NCBI GenBank assembly: GCA_022822855.1
Contig: JAJDYG010000012.1
Coordinates: 45,020-109,019 of the forward strand
DNA: 64,000 nt
Direction of reading: 5' to 3'
Source of the DNA: Dehalococcoidia bacterium
Lineage (GTDB): Bacteria; Chloroflexota; Dehalococcoidia; Bin125
Shown here: positions 9,281 through 18,015 of the stretch, in pieces
Layout: each line of letters begins with the position of its first letter
Position numbering within the stretch: position 1 is the first letter of the stretch
The notes under the pieces: generated by a model
The model's input: only the letters and a program-made list of their open reading frames with translations
What the model was told of the DNA's origin: nothing
Database searches by the model: none
Program-made: the position numbers and the translations under genes

Positions 9281-10114
9281 TCAGGACTCTTCGGCTCCGG
9301 TTTCCTCTTCCTGCACGGGAATCAGCAGCACGTCGCCGGGGTGGATGAAGCTCGAAGCGTCAAGCCGGTTCAGATTCATGATCGCGTCCACCGTCGAGTT
9401 GTAGCGCTCGGCGATGTCGTAGAGCGTGTCGCCTTCCTCGACGACGTACTCAAAGGTGTTGGCCGATTCCGGCACCAGGTCGGCGCTCGCTTCTTCATCT
9501 TCAGCGGCTGACGCTGCTCTAGGAGCCGCGACAACGATCGGTTTGACCGGCGCTGCCGACTGCTGCTGCGGAGCCGAGCTCTCGGGATTCGCGTCTGCGT
9601 CCGGCGTCGGTGCAGTGGTCGCGACCGCCGTCGTGGTGGAGATCTGCTGGACCTGACTGGCTGCGGGTGGATTGACCTGCGGCGTTGTGGGCTCGCCGTC
9701 CCCGCTTCGGTCGATGACAGCGACTTCCTGGTCGAGCCTGGTTGAAGTCTGTTCGATTGCGCCCTCTCCCGAGCCGAGCGCTCCACCGACAAAGAGCAGA
9801 ATCGCCAGCGCAGAGACCGGCGCCAGAACGCCGGCCAGCGGTACGCCGGAAACCGGTTGGCGCGACGACTGCAGCGCGACGCCAGTCAGTCCGTAGGCCC
9901 CGACACTGGAAAACGGCGAGGAACCGCTCGGCGGCCGTTGACGCTGATCGGAGAGGAAGTGATCCCGCCACCAGAGGTAGCCGGCGGCCAGACCGATCAT
10001 GATGCCGACGATCAGCAACCAGATGCCGTGGCCGGGCCAGGTCAGGTCGAGCAGGAGGAGGAGAAGAAACGCGCCGGCAGCAGCGGCTGCGGCAGGCTTG
10101 AGGTTGACTCGCAT
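9281..10114 (-). CDS. LysM-domain membrane protein
   Basis: A 277-residue envelope protein. The N-terminal 120 residues contain about three hydrophobic segments (LLLLLLDLTWPG..., WLLIVGIMIGLAAGYLWW, VSALAILLFVGG). A low-complexity Ala/Thr/Pro/Gln linker follows, and the C-terminus holds one LysM repeat (YVVEEGDTLYDIAERYNS... HPGDVLLIPV). LysM binds N-acetylglucosamine in peptidoglycan, so this protein probably tethers membrane and wall, or senses the wall. No catalytic domain is attached. Its linker resembles those of the proteins at 18664 and 26380. Confidence 0.82.
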   Translation of the reverse strand: MRVNLKPAAAAAAGAFLLLLLLDLTWPGHGIWLLIVGIMIGLAAGYLWWRDHFLSDQRQRPPSGSSPFSSVGAYGLTGVALQSSRQPVSGVPLAGVLAPVSALAILLFVGGALGSGEGAIEQTSTRLDQEVAVIDRSGDGEPTTPQVNPPAASQVQQISTTTAVATTAPTPDADANPESSAPQQQSAAPVKPIVVAAPRAASAAEDEEASADLVPESANTFEYVVEEGDTLYDIAERYNSTVDAIMNLNRLDASSFIHPGDVLLIPVQEEETGAEES

Positions 10115-10278
10115 GTTGGTCGTGGCCCCGCCGCAGAAGCACCGACGGATTCACTCTAGCCGACCTCTGCATCGCATGAGGTGAGGGTTGCTCATCAGGT
10201 CGCGTACACTCGCGGGAAACACGCAGGAAGAGGCGCTTCGCGGCGAGCGAAGGGTCGGCGTGTGGGGAGTGCCACGCG

Positions 10279-11565
10279 ATGACGCAAACGCAGTCCGATA
10301 CGCCGTCGCTGAATGAGTTAGCGAAGGCCGCTGGCTTGCGCCTGGAGGAAATGGACGGTCACCAACGCGAGACCGGCTCGCCCGACCTGTTTGAACGAAT
10401 CTCTCACTTTCAGTTGGCCGACCAGGCGCGAGCCGCCGGCCTGTACCCCTTTTTCCAGCCGATCGAGGTCAACGAGGGGCCAGAGGCGATCATCGACGGC
10501 AAGCGCGTGATCATGCTCGGCTCAAACAACTACCTCGGCCTGACTCGCCATCCGGATGTGCTGCAGGCCGCGCACGATGCGCTCGACCGGTTCGGTCCCT
10601 CAATGACCGGCTCGCGCCTACTCAATGGGACCAGCCCCGTTCACCTGGAGTTGGAAGAGGAACTGGCCGATTTCCTCGGCGCCGAGACGGCGATCGTGTT
10701 CTCGACCGGATATCTGGCCAACCTGGGAGCGGTGTCGGCGCTGATCGACCGGCATGGCGTGTCAGTGCTGGACCGAGATGTCCACGCTTCGATCTACGAC
10801 GCGGCGGGACTTGCCCTGGGAAAGTACACGCGCTTTCAACATAACGATCCAGCGCACCTCGACCGCGTGCTCTCCAATCTTCCGTCGGATCAGGCTCGAT
10901 TGGTGCTGATCGACGGCGCCTACTCGATGGGCGGAGATCTCGCTCCGTTGCCGGAGTTGCGGGAGGTCTGCCGCAAGCACCGGACTCGGATGCTGGTCGA
11001 CGACGCGCACGCCATCGGGACTGTCGGTCCGACGGGACGCGGGACCCGGACGCACTTCGGTCTGGAAGAGCCGGATGACCTCACCATCGGCACCTTCAGC
11101 AAGACGCTCGCCTCGGTCGGTGGATTCTGCGCCGGACCGCGAATGGTGATCGAGTACGTCCGCCACTTCTCGCGCCCGATGCTGTTTACGGCAGCGTTGC
11201 CTCCGGCGTCGGCCGCCGCGGCACTGGCGGCGCTCCGGCTGATCGACAAAGAGAACTGGCGGGTCCAACGGGTTCAGGAGCTGGGCGAGCGGATGAGACT
11301 GGGTCTGTCGGAGTTGGGCTTCGACGTGGCGAACTCGGCCACGCCGATCATTCCGATCCGGGTCGGCGACGAGGTCCGCACGGCGGCATTCTGGCGAGAT
11401 CTGCTGGACAACGGCGTCTACACGAATGCCGTCATCGCTCCGGCGGTTCCTCGCGGGCAGGCGATTCTGCGAACGTCTTACATCGCGACCCACACCGATG
11501 AGCAACTGGAACGCGCCCTGCAGATCTTTGGCGAGGCCGGCCGCCGTCACGGTGTGATCAACTAG
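10279..11565 (+). CDS. Serine palmitoyltransferase-like alpha-oxoamine synthase
   Basis: A 428-residue PLP enzyme of the alpha-oxoamine synthase family, which condenses an amino acid with an acyl thioester. Visible: SNNYLGLTRHPD, FSTGYLANLG, the histidine in DRDVHASIYD, DDAHAIG and the PLP lysine in GTFSKTLASVGGF. Features closer to serine palmitoyltransferase than to KBL or BioF are RPMLFTAALPPA, the C-terminal GVYTNAVIAPAVPRG and ILRTSYIATHTDEQLERAL, and an N-terminal extension ending AAGLYPFFQPIE. It leads an operon with an SDR 6 bp downstream, then a HAD and a START-like protein. The predicted reaction is L-serine plus acyl thioester giving a 3-keto long-chain base. KBL-type or another acyl-condensing activity is the alternative. 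Confidence 0.78.
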   Translation: MTQTQSDTPSLNELAKAAGLRLEEMDGHQRETGSPDLFERISHFQLADQARAAGLYPFFQPIEVNEGPEAIIDGKRVIMLGSNNYLGLTRHPDVLQAAHDALDRFGPSMTGSRLLNGTSPVHLELEEELADFLGAETAIVFSTGYLANLGAVSALIDRHGVSVLDRDVHASIYDAAGLALGKYTRFQHNDPAHLDRVLSNLPSDQARLVLIDGAYSMGGDLAPLPELREVCRKHRTRMLVDDAHAIGTVGPTGRGTRTHFGLEEPDDLTIGTFSKTLASVGGFCAGPRMVIEYVRHFSRPMLFTAALPPASAAAALAALRLIDKENWRVQRVQELGERMRLGLSELGFDVANSATPIIPIRVGDEVRTAAFWRDLLDNGVYTNAVIAPAVPRGQAILRTSYIATHTDEQLERALQIFGEAGRRHGVIN

Positions 11566-11571
11566 ACCATC

Positions 11572-12549
11572 GTGCGTGTCCTTCTGACCGGCGGCAGCGG
11601 TTTCGTCGGCGGCCACGTGGCTCGCCGGCTTGCCGCTGACGGACATGAGCTACGCCTCCTGGTTCGGCCGACCAGCGATACCTCGTTCATCGATGACCTG
11701 TCCTTCGAGCGTGTGATCGGAGACCTGCGCCAACCCGAGACTCTGGCCTCGGCCTGCGAAGGCATGGACGCGGTCGTGCATGCCGCCGCCGTGCTCCGCG
11801 CGGTTCGGCACGACGACTTCATGCGCGCCAACCGGATGGGGACCGGCGACCTGGCCGAGGCGGCTGCACGCGCCGGCGTCGAGCGGTTCGTCTACATCTC
11901 ATCGATTGCTGCCCAGGGGCCTGCTCCCACGGCGGTGCCCGAGCCTCCCGACACGCCGCTCCATCCTGTCTCCGCCTACGGCCGCTCAAAGGCGGCAGGA
12001 GAAGAGGGGGTCCTGAAGCAGCGAGGTCGCATGCAGCTCACGATCCTGCGACCGCCGCTCGTCTACGGCCCCGGCGACAACGGCCTCCTGTTTTTTTTCT
12101 GGGCGGCCCGCCGAGGATTCTGCGTCCGCCTGGGCGACGGTTCCAACGTCGTCGCAGCGATCTCGGGCGCAGACCTGGCGGAGGCGGTGTCGGCGCTGCT
12201 GCGTTCCGATCTGCCCGAGGTGGCGCGTTATCACGTCAGCGACGACACGGGCCCGTATAGCTGGAACGACCTCCTTGCCGCGCTCGAGTCTGCTGCGGGC
12301 AGGAAGCTGTTGATCCCATCCGTTCCGGCGGGATTGTTCCATGGCGTGGCTCGCTGCTCGGAATGGTGGGGCGCCCTCACCAATACCGAGCCGATGCTGG
12401 ATCGAACTCGGGTGATCGAGATGCGCCAACCGGCGTGGATCTGCGATCCAACCAACTTGACTCGAGACACCGGCTGGCGGCCGAAGACCTCGATTGAGGA
12501 CGGCCTGCGCGAGACGATGGCCTGGTATCAATGTCATGGCTGGGTCTGA
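11572..12549 (+). CDS. Extended SDR (NAD-dependent epimerase/dehydratase family), CerR-like by context
   Basis: A 325-residue extended short-chain dehydrogenase. The N-terminal cofactor motif is intact (LLTGGSGFVGGHVA), and the catalytic set is present: YISSIA serine and the YxxxK in SAYGRSKAAGEE. The C-terminal half resembles the substrate domain of sterol/dihydroflavonol-type reductases (RPPLVYGPGDNG, WICDPTNLTRDTGWRPKTSIEDGL). It begins with GTG 6 bp after the SPT-like gene, so translation is coupled. In bacterial ceramide loci an epimerase-type SDR (CerR) reduces the keto group made by SPT. That role fits here by position but the sequence does not prove it. A sugar or isoprenoid epimerase is the alternative. 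Confidence 0.8.
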   Translation: MRVLLTGGSGFVGGHVARRLAADGHELRLLVRPTSDTSFIDDLSFERVIGDLRQPETLASACEGMDAVVHAAAVLRAVRHDDFMRANRMGTGDLAEAAARAGVERFVYISSIAAQGPAPTAVPEPPDTPLHPVSAYGRSKAAGEEGVLKQRGRMQLTILRPPLVYGPGDNGLLFFFWAARRGFCVRLGDGSNVVAAISGADLAEAVSALLRSDLPEVARYHVSDDTGPYSWNDLLAALESAAGRKLLIPSVPAGLFHGVARCSEWWGALTNTEPMLDRTRVIEMRQPAWICDPTNLTRDTGWRPKTSIEDGLRETMAWYQCHGWV

Positions 12550-12562
12550 GGCTGGAAGTTTG

Positions 12563-13141
12563 ATGTCTCGACTCTGGTCCTTCGATCTCGACGGCGTGCT
12601 GGCCGAGCCGCCCCTTGGCTGGAATCCTGCGATCAACCGCGATGTCAACCTGGAACCTGACATCGAGGCAAACATTCCCCCGGCTCGGCCGGCCGATGCT
12701 CTCGATCGCCTCCTGACGGCCACGTGGTACCGGGTTCGATACCTGCTCCGGCCGCCTCGCGACGGCGCGCTTGAGGCGGTTCGCTGCGCGAGACAGAGTG
12801 GATTGGTGATCGTCCTCACGGGGCGGCACGAGCGCGGTCGGACGCAGACGGAGTCGTGGCTGAACCACCACGGGTTTGCAGAGCTTGTGGACGCGGTAGT
12901 GATGAATGCTTCGGGTCTGAAGTCGGCGCGCTACAAGGAGGCCTACCTGCGCGACAGGGGCGCCACGCTTCACATCGACGACGACGCGGCGACCGCCGCG
13001 CTTCTCGCACGCACAGGCACCGCGGTCGCGCTCGTGGACTGGCCTCGCAATCGCGGCCTCGCCTACCCCGACGGAGTCACTCGCTGCGACGACATGTCGG
13101 CGGTTCGCGAGTTGATCGAGCGGATGGCGTCAGATGGATGA
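12563..13141 (+). CDS. HAD-like hydrolase
   Basis: A 192-residue HAD-superfamily protein. Motif I is FDLDGVLAEPP at the N-terminus, motif II is VLTGRHERG, and the motif III/IV region is GLKSARYKEAYL plus HIDDDAATAALLA. The ATG at 12563 is chosen because it sits just before motif I and 13 bp after the SDR stop. Upstream in-frame starts would add residues translated from inside the SDR gene. The substrate is unknown. As the third gene of the SPT/SDR operon it could be a lipid or head-group phosphatase, which is inference only. Its end overlaps the next gene by 8 bp. Confidence 0.8.
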   Translation: MSRLWSFDLDGVLAEPPLGWNPAINRDVNLEPDIEANIPPARPADALDRLLTATWYRVRYLLRPPRDGALEAVRCARQSGLVIVLTGRHERGRTQTESWLNHHGFAELVDAVVMNASGLKSARYKEAYLRDRGATLHIDDDAATAALLARTGTAVALVDWPRNRGLAYPDGVTRCDDMSAVRELIERMASDG

Positions 13142-13490
13142 AGCGGTTGAGATTCTCGTCCCGCCGGAGCAGGTCTGGCATCTGTTGCGCAGCGAGGCGC
13201 AAGCCGGCGTGGATGAGGGTCAAGCGGTCATACTCTCGGAGGTTCGAGGTCGTGAGCTGCTGCTCGAGGTCCAGATGGGCGTCGGATTTCGCGTTCAGCA
13301 TGCGTATCGGCTGGAACGGCGAGGACAGCATTGCCTGATCTCGAATCGGGTGCGGCCACTTGGCTGGCGCTGGCGGCTGAGCAACATCTTCCTCTTCGGG
13401 CGGGGAATCCGCCCCCTGGAAGCGGCCGCCGCGCAGGGTTTGCGCAACCTCAAAGCCACAGCCGAGGAACAGGACCAGAAGGCTCGCTAA
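13134..13490 (+). CDS. SRPBCC (START-like) domain protein
   Basis: A 118-residue protein starting MDEAVEILVPPEQVWHLL, the usual first strand and helix of SRPBCC/START-like domains, and ending in a long amphipathic helix (RPLEAAAAQGLRNLKATAEE) as in that fold. SRPBCC proteins hold hydrophobic ligands in a deep cavity. It overlaps the HAD gene by 8 bp and ends the SPT/SDR operon. A lipid-binding or lipid-transfer role would match its neighbours but is inferred. It is slightly short for the family (usually 130-150), so the middle strands may be reduced. Confidence 0.65.
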   Translation: MDEAVEILVPPEQVWHLLRSEAQAGVDEGQAVILSEVRGRELLLEVQMGVGFRVQHAYRLERRGQHCLISNRVRPLGWRWRLSNIFLFGRGIRPLEAAAAQGLRNLKATAEEQDQKAR

Positions 13491-13547
13491 GGAGTCGGTA
13501 GCGCAGAGAGCTCCACCTGTTCACGCCTGTCCACATGCTCCTGTGGT

Positions 13548-13556
13548 TGTGGATAA
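13548..13556 (-). promoter_or_regulatory. DnaA-box match TTATCCACA
   Basis: The plus strand reads TGTGGATAA, the exact complement of the consensus DnaA box TTATCCACA. It lies in the 139-bp gap before the glycoside-hydrolase-like gene, within a modestly AT-richer stretch. Only one perfect copy was seen, so this is not an origin. It could be a DnaA-responsive promoter site or chance. Confidence 0.35.
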
Positions 13557-13577
13557 CTGTCGTCAATCGATTATGTG

Positions 13578-13583
13578 TACAAT
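13578..13583 (+). promoter_or_regulatory. Candidate -10 box TACAAT
   Basis: TACAAT in AT-rich sequence, 46 bp upstream of the GTG start at 13630 and 21 bp downstream of the DnaA-box match. No good -35 hexamer is visible at 17 bp spacing, so this is only a candidate promoter for the 13630 gene. Confidence 0.3.
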
Positions 13584-13629
13584 GTTAGTGGCGGTTGGGG
13601 TGATCTTTGGTTGAAGTAAGGCCCAACAG

Positions 13630-15036
13630 GTGTTTTCTCACGATGATTTGCGAACGACCAGACTCCTAAGACTTTTCCTAGTTACCTCCGTTGTGCTGTT
13701 CGGCTTCGTCGCCGGAGTGTCGTTGCGCGTGGTCGGGGCCGATGAGCCCGAGGCCGAGGAGGTCCGCTCGGAACGGACTTCGTCCAGCGGATCCTCCGCC
13801 ATCACATCGGCTGCAGCCTTCAGTCAGACCCTGACCGGTCGCGTATACGTCTGGGATCAAGGCCGATTGCGTCCGGCGTCGCAGGCTCGAGTCTCCACGG
13901 GCAGCGCGCTGGTCAGAACCGACAGCAGCGGCCGGTTCGAGTTCGCCCCAGAGGAACGGACCGGCAGTCTCTCGATCATCCAGCCCGGCTACGACATCGT
14001 GCGCCGCCCCATCTACTACGACCAGTCCGTGATCGTCCTGCGCAACCTGGTGGTTCGCGCGGTCTACATCCCCTTCAGTGAGGTCACCAAGCCGGCCGTT
14101 CAGAGATGGGCGCACGACCTCGTCGATCGTGATCTGATCAATGCGGTGGTCGTGGACCTCAAGAACGAGTCGGGGCAGGTGTTTTCGATTGCGGCCACCC
14201 CCACGGTGAAGCAGATCGGGGCATCGCGCGCTGGGGGGTCAGTGGCCGACTTTCTCGATGAACTGGAGAGAAAGGGCGTCTATCGGATCGGTCGCGTGGT
14301 CACATTCCTCGACAACACGTACCCGAGGTGGTTCCACGAGCACGCGCTGAATCATGTGAACGGCCACATCTTCGTCGACAGCATGGGCGTCACCTGGTCT
14401 TCGGCCTATACCGCCGGCGCGCGGCGCTACAACATCGAGATTGGCGTCGCTGCCGCCGACTACGTCGAAGAGATCCAGTACGACTACGTCAGACTGCCGT
14501 ACGAAAACGGCCTGCGAGAGCGGCTTGAGAACACCGAGGCCAGCCGCGTCGCCGCGATCACGCGGTTCGCGCGGGAAGCGAGTGAGGCGCTGCACCTCGC
14601 GGGAGTGGCCGTCTCATTCGACACCTTCGGCGTCGTCTCCACAGCCGGCAACGACCAGGGGATCGGGCAATCGGTCGAGGGCCTGGCCCCATACCTCGAC
14701 TACATCTCACCGATGGTCTACCCGAGCGGTTGGCACCCGGGATCGCTGGGCTTCGCCTACCCGCCTGAACATCCCGGCCCCGTGGTGCGCATCAATGTCG
14801 AGGCGACCGTCGAGAAGGCGCGGCCGAACGGCACGGCGCTGGTCCGACCGTGGCTGCAGGACTTCCACGACTACCAGTCACGCGGCCTGGGCTACTACGC
14901 GGAAGAGGTTCACGCGCAGATTGCAGCAACCGCCGAGGCGGGCGGGATCGGCTTCATGCTCTGGGATCCGTCGCTCAGTTACGAAGAGCAGGCGTTGGAA
15001 TGGGCGCTCGGTCTGACCTGGTCGCCGTTTGGCTAA
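13630..15036 (+). CDS. Membrane-anchored/secreted putative glycoside hydrolase (DUF4015 type)
   Basis: A 468-residue exported protein. An N-terminal hydrophobic helix (about residues 13-37, LLRLFLVTSVVLFGFVAG) acts as signal or anchor. A short carboxypeptidase-regulatory-like beta domain (about 70-130, GRVYVWDQGRLRPASQARV ... SGRFEFAP) precedes a TIM-barrel of the putative glycoside hydrolase family, with VVVDLKNESG, YPRWFHEHAL, EEIQYDYVRLP, VSFDTFG and YISPMVYPSGWHPG. Such proteins are thought to act on wall or extracellular glycans, but no activity is established. The GTG at 13630 gives a complete signal segment. It converges with the alpha/beta hydrolase gene 17 bp downstream. Confidence 0.83.
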   Translation: MFSHDDLRTTRLLRLFLVTSVVLFGFVAGVSLRVVGADEPEAEEVRSERTSSSGSSAITSAAAFSQTLTGRVYVWDQGRLRPASQARVSTGSALVRTDSSGRFEFAPEERTGSLSIIQPGYDIVRRPIYYDQSVIVLRNLVVRAVYIPFSEVTKPAVQRWAHDLVDRDLINAVVVDLKNESGQVFSIAATPTVKQIGASRAGGSVADFLDELERKGVYRIGRVVTFLDNTYPRWFHEHALNHVNGHIFVDSMGVTWSSAYTAGARRYNIEIGVAAADYVEEIQYDYVRLPYENGLRERLENTEASRVAAITRFAREASEALHLAGVAVSFDTFGVVSTAGNDQGIGQSVEGLAPYLDYISPMVYPSGWHPGSLGFAYPPEHPGPVVRINVEATVEKARPNGTALVRPWLQDFHDYQSRGLGYYAEEVHAQIAATAEAGGIGFMLWDPSLSYEEQALEWALGLTWSPFG

Positions 15037-15053
15037 CAGGAGTCCCTGAGCAG

Positions 15054-15836
15054 CTACACGCCGTTGCCCCAGCCGGCGTCGATGAGAAATCGGCTGAGCT
15101 GCCCATTGAATTCCGTGGCTCGTTCAAAGTAGACACTGTGACCGGTCGCCGGAATCTCGTAGTACTGCGAACCATCGACGTGTGCGTGCGCGGCTCGCAT
15201 CATCACCGGCGAAACCAGGGGGTCGTTGCCGCCAACCACCCAGAGAATGGGCATCGGCAGTGCGGCGACGGCATCCGGATCCGGGGCAAGCTCGCCAAGG
15301 ACGCCGAGCAAGGCCGGATCCCTGGGTGGATTCAACGCCATGATCTCGTCGTAGAGGAACGCCAGTGCAGGGTCCCGCTCTTTGAGCGTCTGATCGTATG
15401 CGAGCGTACCGAGGCTCTGACCCGCCACCAGCTTCCGTGTCTCTTCCCAGGGCCCCCGGATTTCCTCCGTCATCAGACCACCGACCGTGTCGGCCATGAC
15501 CAGCGCCGCGACCCGCTCGGGCGCCTGGAGGGCCGCTCCAAGGCAGGTCCAGCCGCCCATCGACTGGGCAACCAATGCCGCCTCGTCGATTCGCAGCTCG
15601 TCCATCAGGGTGATCAAATCGTCGACAAACGCCGCAGGTCCGGGTCCGCCGGTCGGAATACTCCGACCCCAGCCGCGATGGTCGAACGCCACACATCGAT
15701 ACGAGCGTGCGAACACCGGCACCTGCTGCCACCAGGAGAGATGATTCCCGCCAGCCCCGTGAGCGAAGATGATCGCCGGACCGCTGCCGGTCTCCTCGTA
15801 GAAGATGTCGCAATTCGGCCGTGTCAACGTCGGCAT
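15054..15836 (-). CDS. Alpha/beta-fold hydrolase
   Basis: A 260-residue serine hydrolase with the full triad visible: nucleophile elbow QSMGG, acid in VVGGNDPLVS and histidine in IPATGHSVYF. The oxyanion-side motif is FAHGAGGNHLSWW. The arrangement resembles esterases, epoxide-hydrolase-like enzymes and 3-oxoadipate enol-lactonases, and the substrate cannot be told. No signal peptide is present, so it is cytoplasmic. It stands alone, convergent with the gene at 13630. The start is an ATG just before the first strand. Confidence 0.88.
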   Translation of the reverse strand: MPTLTRPNCDIFYEETGSGPAIIFAHGAGGNHLSWWQQVPVFARSYRCVAFDHRGWGRSIPTGGPGPAAFVDDLITLMDELRIDEAALVAQSMGGWTCLGAALQAPERVAALVMADTVGGLMTEEIRGPWEETRKLVAGQSLGTLAYDQTLKERDPALAFLYDEIMALNPPRDPALLGVLGELAPDPDAVAALPMPILWVVGGNDPLVSPVMMRAAHAHVDGSQYYEIPATGHSVYFERATEFNGQLSRFLIDAGWGNGV

Positions 15837-15916
15837 GGCAACCTCCCAATCGGCAGCGCGTACGCTTTTGGTGCAGGGCCGAGGCTATCAGCGATCCGTG
15901 GGTGGGAGTCTCGCGA

Positions 15917-16861
15917 ATGTCGACGATGCGAGTCGCCTTGACCGGCGCAGATCAACACATCGGCACCGCAATAGCGAGCGAGCTGGCGCGCCATGACGCA
16001 GAAGTGATGTCCCTCGATCCGTCCGAGTCGAACGACCTGAACGCTCTGCTCGAACATGTCACTCATGTCGTCCACGCCCAGGCCCTGGCGGAACCAGGAC
16101 ACTCGGCGGCGAGATACACCGAGGCAAACGTCCACACCACCACCTCATTGCTGGATGCGTGCCGACAACACGACCTCAAGCAGGTGGTGTTTGTCTCCAC
16201 CACCGAGACCTACGGCCGCCGCCTCCCTCCGTGGCCGGTGACCGAGAGCTGGGTGCCGCGTCCGCTAGGGCCTGCGCTGCAGAGCCGGGTCGCGGCGGAA
16301 CGCGTCGCGCGTACATACCGGCGCCGAGTCCCGCTATCGATCCTGCGGCCAGCGCCGGTGATCGCCGATGGCGGCGGAGCGATGTTGGACGTGATTCGAC
16401 ATTTCATCGCCCGGCCGCGCGCCGCGCTGGTGGCGGGCGGTCAAGCGCCCGTGTCGATTCTGGCCGGCGCGGACCTGGGCCGAGCCGTTTGGGCGATGCT
16501 CAGTCAACCCGAGGAGGCGGTCGACCAGGTCTTCCACGTAGCCTCCGCGCACACGACCTGGCGAGAGCTCGCCGTTGAGGCCTGCCAGCTCCGTGGAGTC
16601 GAGGAACGCTTCTGGAACGCGCCGTTCCTGCTCGCGCGAGGATTGGACGCGCTCCGCCTCTCCGGATGGGTGCTGCCGGAACCTGAGGGCGTCGATGCCT
16701 ACATTTCGATGACTGGCCGTCCACACCTGATCGACGACTCACGCGCGCGTGTCACACTCGGCTACGAGCCGGTTCTGGGAGTACGCGCAGCCCTGGCGCA
16801 GGCGCTGGACGTGTACCGACGGACGCCGGAAGCAGAATCCGAGGCGGAAGACCGCGACTAA
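15917..16861 (+). CDS. Degenerate extended SDR (epimerase-like) lacking the YxxxK pair
   Basis: A 314-residue extended-SDR protein. The first strand reads MRVALTGADQHIGTAIA, so the middle glycine of the usual TGxxGxxG loop is glutamine. The serine motif (VFVSTTETYG) is kept. Where the family has PYGRSKLAAE this protein has PALQSRVAAE, losing both catalytic Tyr and Lys. The start at 15917 is chosen because GGGAG lies 8 bp upstream; another ATG is three codons later. It may bind a nucleotide or serve structurally rather than catalyse redox, as atypical SDRs do. Its stop overlaps that of the malic enzyme gene tail to tail. Confidence 0.78.
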   Translation: MSTMRVALTGADQHIGTAIASELARHDAEVMSLDPSESNDLNALLEHVTHVVHAQALAEPGHSAARYTEANVHTTTSLLDACRQHDLKQVVFVSTTETYGRRLPPWPVTESWVPRPLGPALQSRVAAERVARTYRRRVPLSILRPAPVIADGGGAMLDVIRHFIARPRAALVAGGQAPVSILAGADLGRAVWAMLSQPEEAVDQVFHVASAHTTWRELAVEACQLRGVEERFWNAPFLLARGLDALRLSGWVLPEPEGVDAYISMTGRPHLIDDSRARVTLGYEPVLGVRAALAQALDVYRRTPEAESEAEDRD

Positions 16862-18015
16862 CCGGCAGCCTTGACCGCGTCCGCGACCTTGTAGGCCAGA
16901 CCGTCCTCGAAGATGCTCGGCACGATCCGATCGGGCGTCGGATCGGCGACGAAGTCGGCGATCGCCTGGGCGGCCGCGATCTTGTGCTCATCTTCGATCT
17001 TGGGGATGCCGCCATCGAGCAGGCCGCGGAACATACCGGGGAATCCGAGAGCGTTGTTGATCTGGTTGGGGAAGTCGGAGCGTCCGGTGGCGACGATCGC
17101 CGCGCCGGCCTCGGCCGCCTCGTCGGGCATGATTTCCGGGGTCGGATTCGCCATCGCGAAGACCATCGCGTCGTCGTTCATCGACGCAACATCGCCGACG
17201 GTGACCAGTCCCGGACCGGCGAGGCCGAGGAAGAGGTCCGTGCCCGCCATCACCTGGGACGTCTGCGGGATGCTGCCGTCGGAGTTGTTGCGGTAGTCGC
17301 ACCACTGGGCGGCTTCGCGCTTCCACGGGTTCAGGTCTTCACGATCGATCGTCAGCAAACCCTTAGAGTCGATCAGTTGGATGTCTTCGCAGCCCATCTC
17401 TCGGAGGATGGCGCCGCAGGCGATACCGCTGGCTCCCGCGCCCAGGATCACGGTGCGGATGTCCTTGAAGTCTCGGTTGGTCAGACGCAGCGCATTGATC
17501 ACGCCGGCGAGGGCGACGACCGCGGTGCCGTGCTGATCGTCGTGCATCACGGGAATGTCGAGCGAGTCGTGCAGGCGCTGCTCAATCTCGAAGCAGCGCG
17601 GCGCAGAGATGTCCTCGAGGTTGATCCCACCCAGTGAGGGAGCGATCGCTTCGATTGCCGTGCAGATGTCGTCTACTTCCCGGACCGACAGCGCAATCGG
17701 AATCGCGTCCACGCCGGCAAAGCTACGGAAGAGCACGCACTTGCCCTCCATCACAGGCAGTGCCGCCTGCGGGCCAATGTCGCCGAGTCCGAGCACAGCC
17801 GAGCCATCGGTGATCACTGCGACCAGGTTTCCGACCCCAGTCATCACGCGGGCGAGCGACGGATCGCGCGCAATCTCGAGGCAGGGAGCAGCGACGCCGG
17901 GCGTGTAGACGACGGACAGGTCATCGTGGTTCTCGACGGTGACCTTGGAGGCGTAGTCGACCTTGCCGCCCCATTCACGATGCATCTCGATGGCGCGCTG
18001 GTCGTAGTCGCTCAT
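16858..18015 (-). CDS. NAD(P)-dependent malic enzyme (short, maeB N-terminal type)
   Basis: A 385-residue malic enzyme converting malate to pyruvate and CO2. Recognisable blocks: VVYTPGVAAPCLEIA, ITDGSAVLGLGDIGP, the lysine/aspartate region MEGKCVLFRSFAGVDAIPI, MHDDQHGTAVVALAGV, and a Rossmann motif (VILGAGASGIACG). It matches the bacterial malic-enzyme core and lacks the phosphotransacetylase-like C-terminal half found in the 750-residue forms. It supplies pyruvate to PDH and NAD(P)H. Cofactor preference cannot be read with confidence. It is monocistronic and converges on the degenerate SDR. Confidence 0.94.
   Translation of the reverse strand: MSDYDQRAIEMHREWGGKVDYASKVTVENHDDLSVVYTPGVAAPCLEIARDPSLARVMTGVGNLVAVITDGSAVLGLGDIGPQAALPVMEGKCVLFRSFAGVDAIPIALSVREVDDICTAIEAIAPSLGGINLEDISAPRCFEIEQRLHDSLDIPVMHDDQHGTAVVALAGVINALRLTNRDFKDIRTVILGAGASGIACGAILREMGCEDIQLIDSKGLLTIDREDLNPWKREAAQWCDYRNNSDGSIPQTSQVMAGTDLFLGLAGPGLVTVGDVASMNDDAMVFAMANPTPEIMPDEAAEAGAAIVATGRSDFPNQINNALGFPGMFRGLLDGGIPKIEDEHKIAAAQAIADFVADPTPDRIVPSIFEDGLAYKVADAVKAAG

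Noticed and set aside
13500..13629. Possible replication origin near a perfect DnaA box
   Set aside because: Only one box, no DUE-like AT tract, no dnaA or dnaN nearby.
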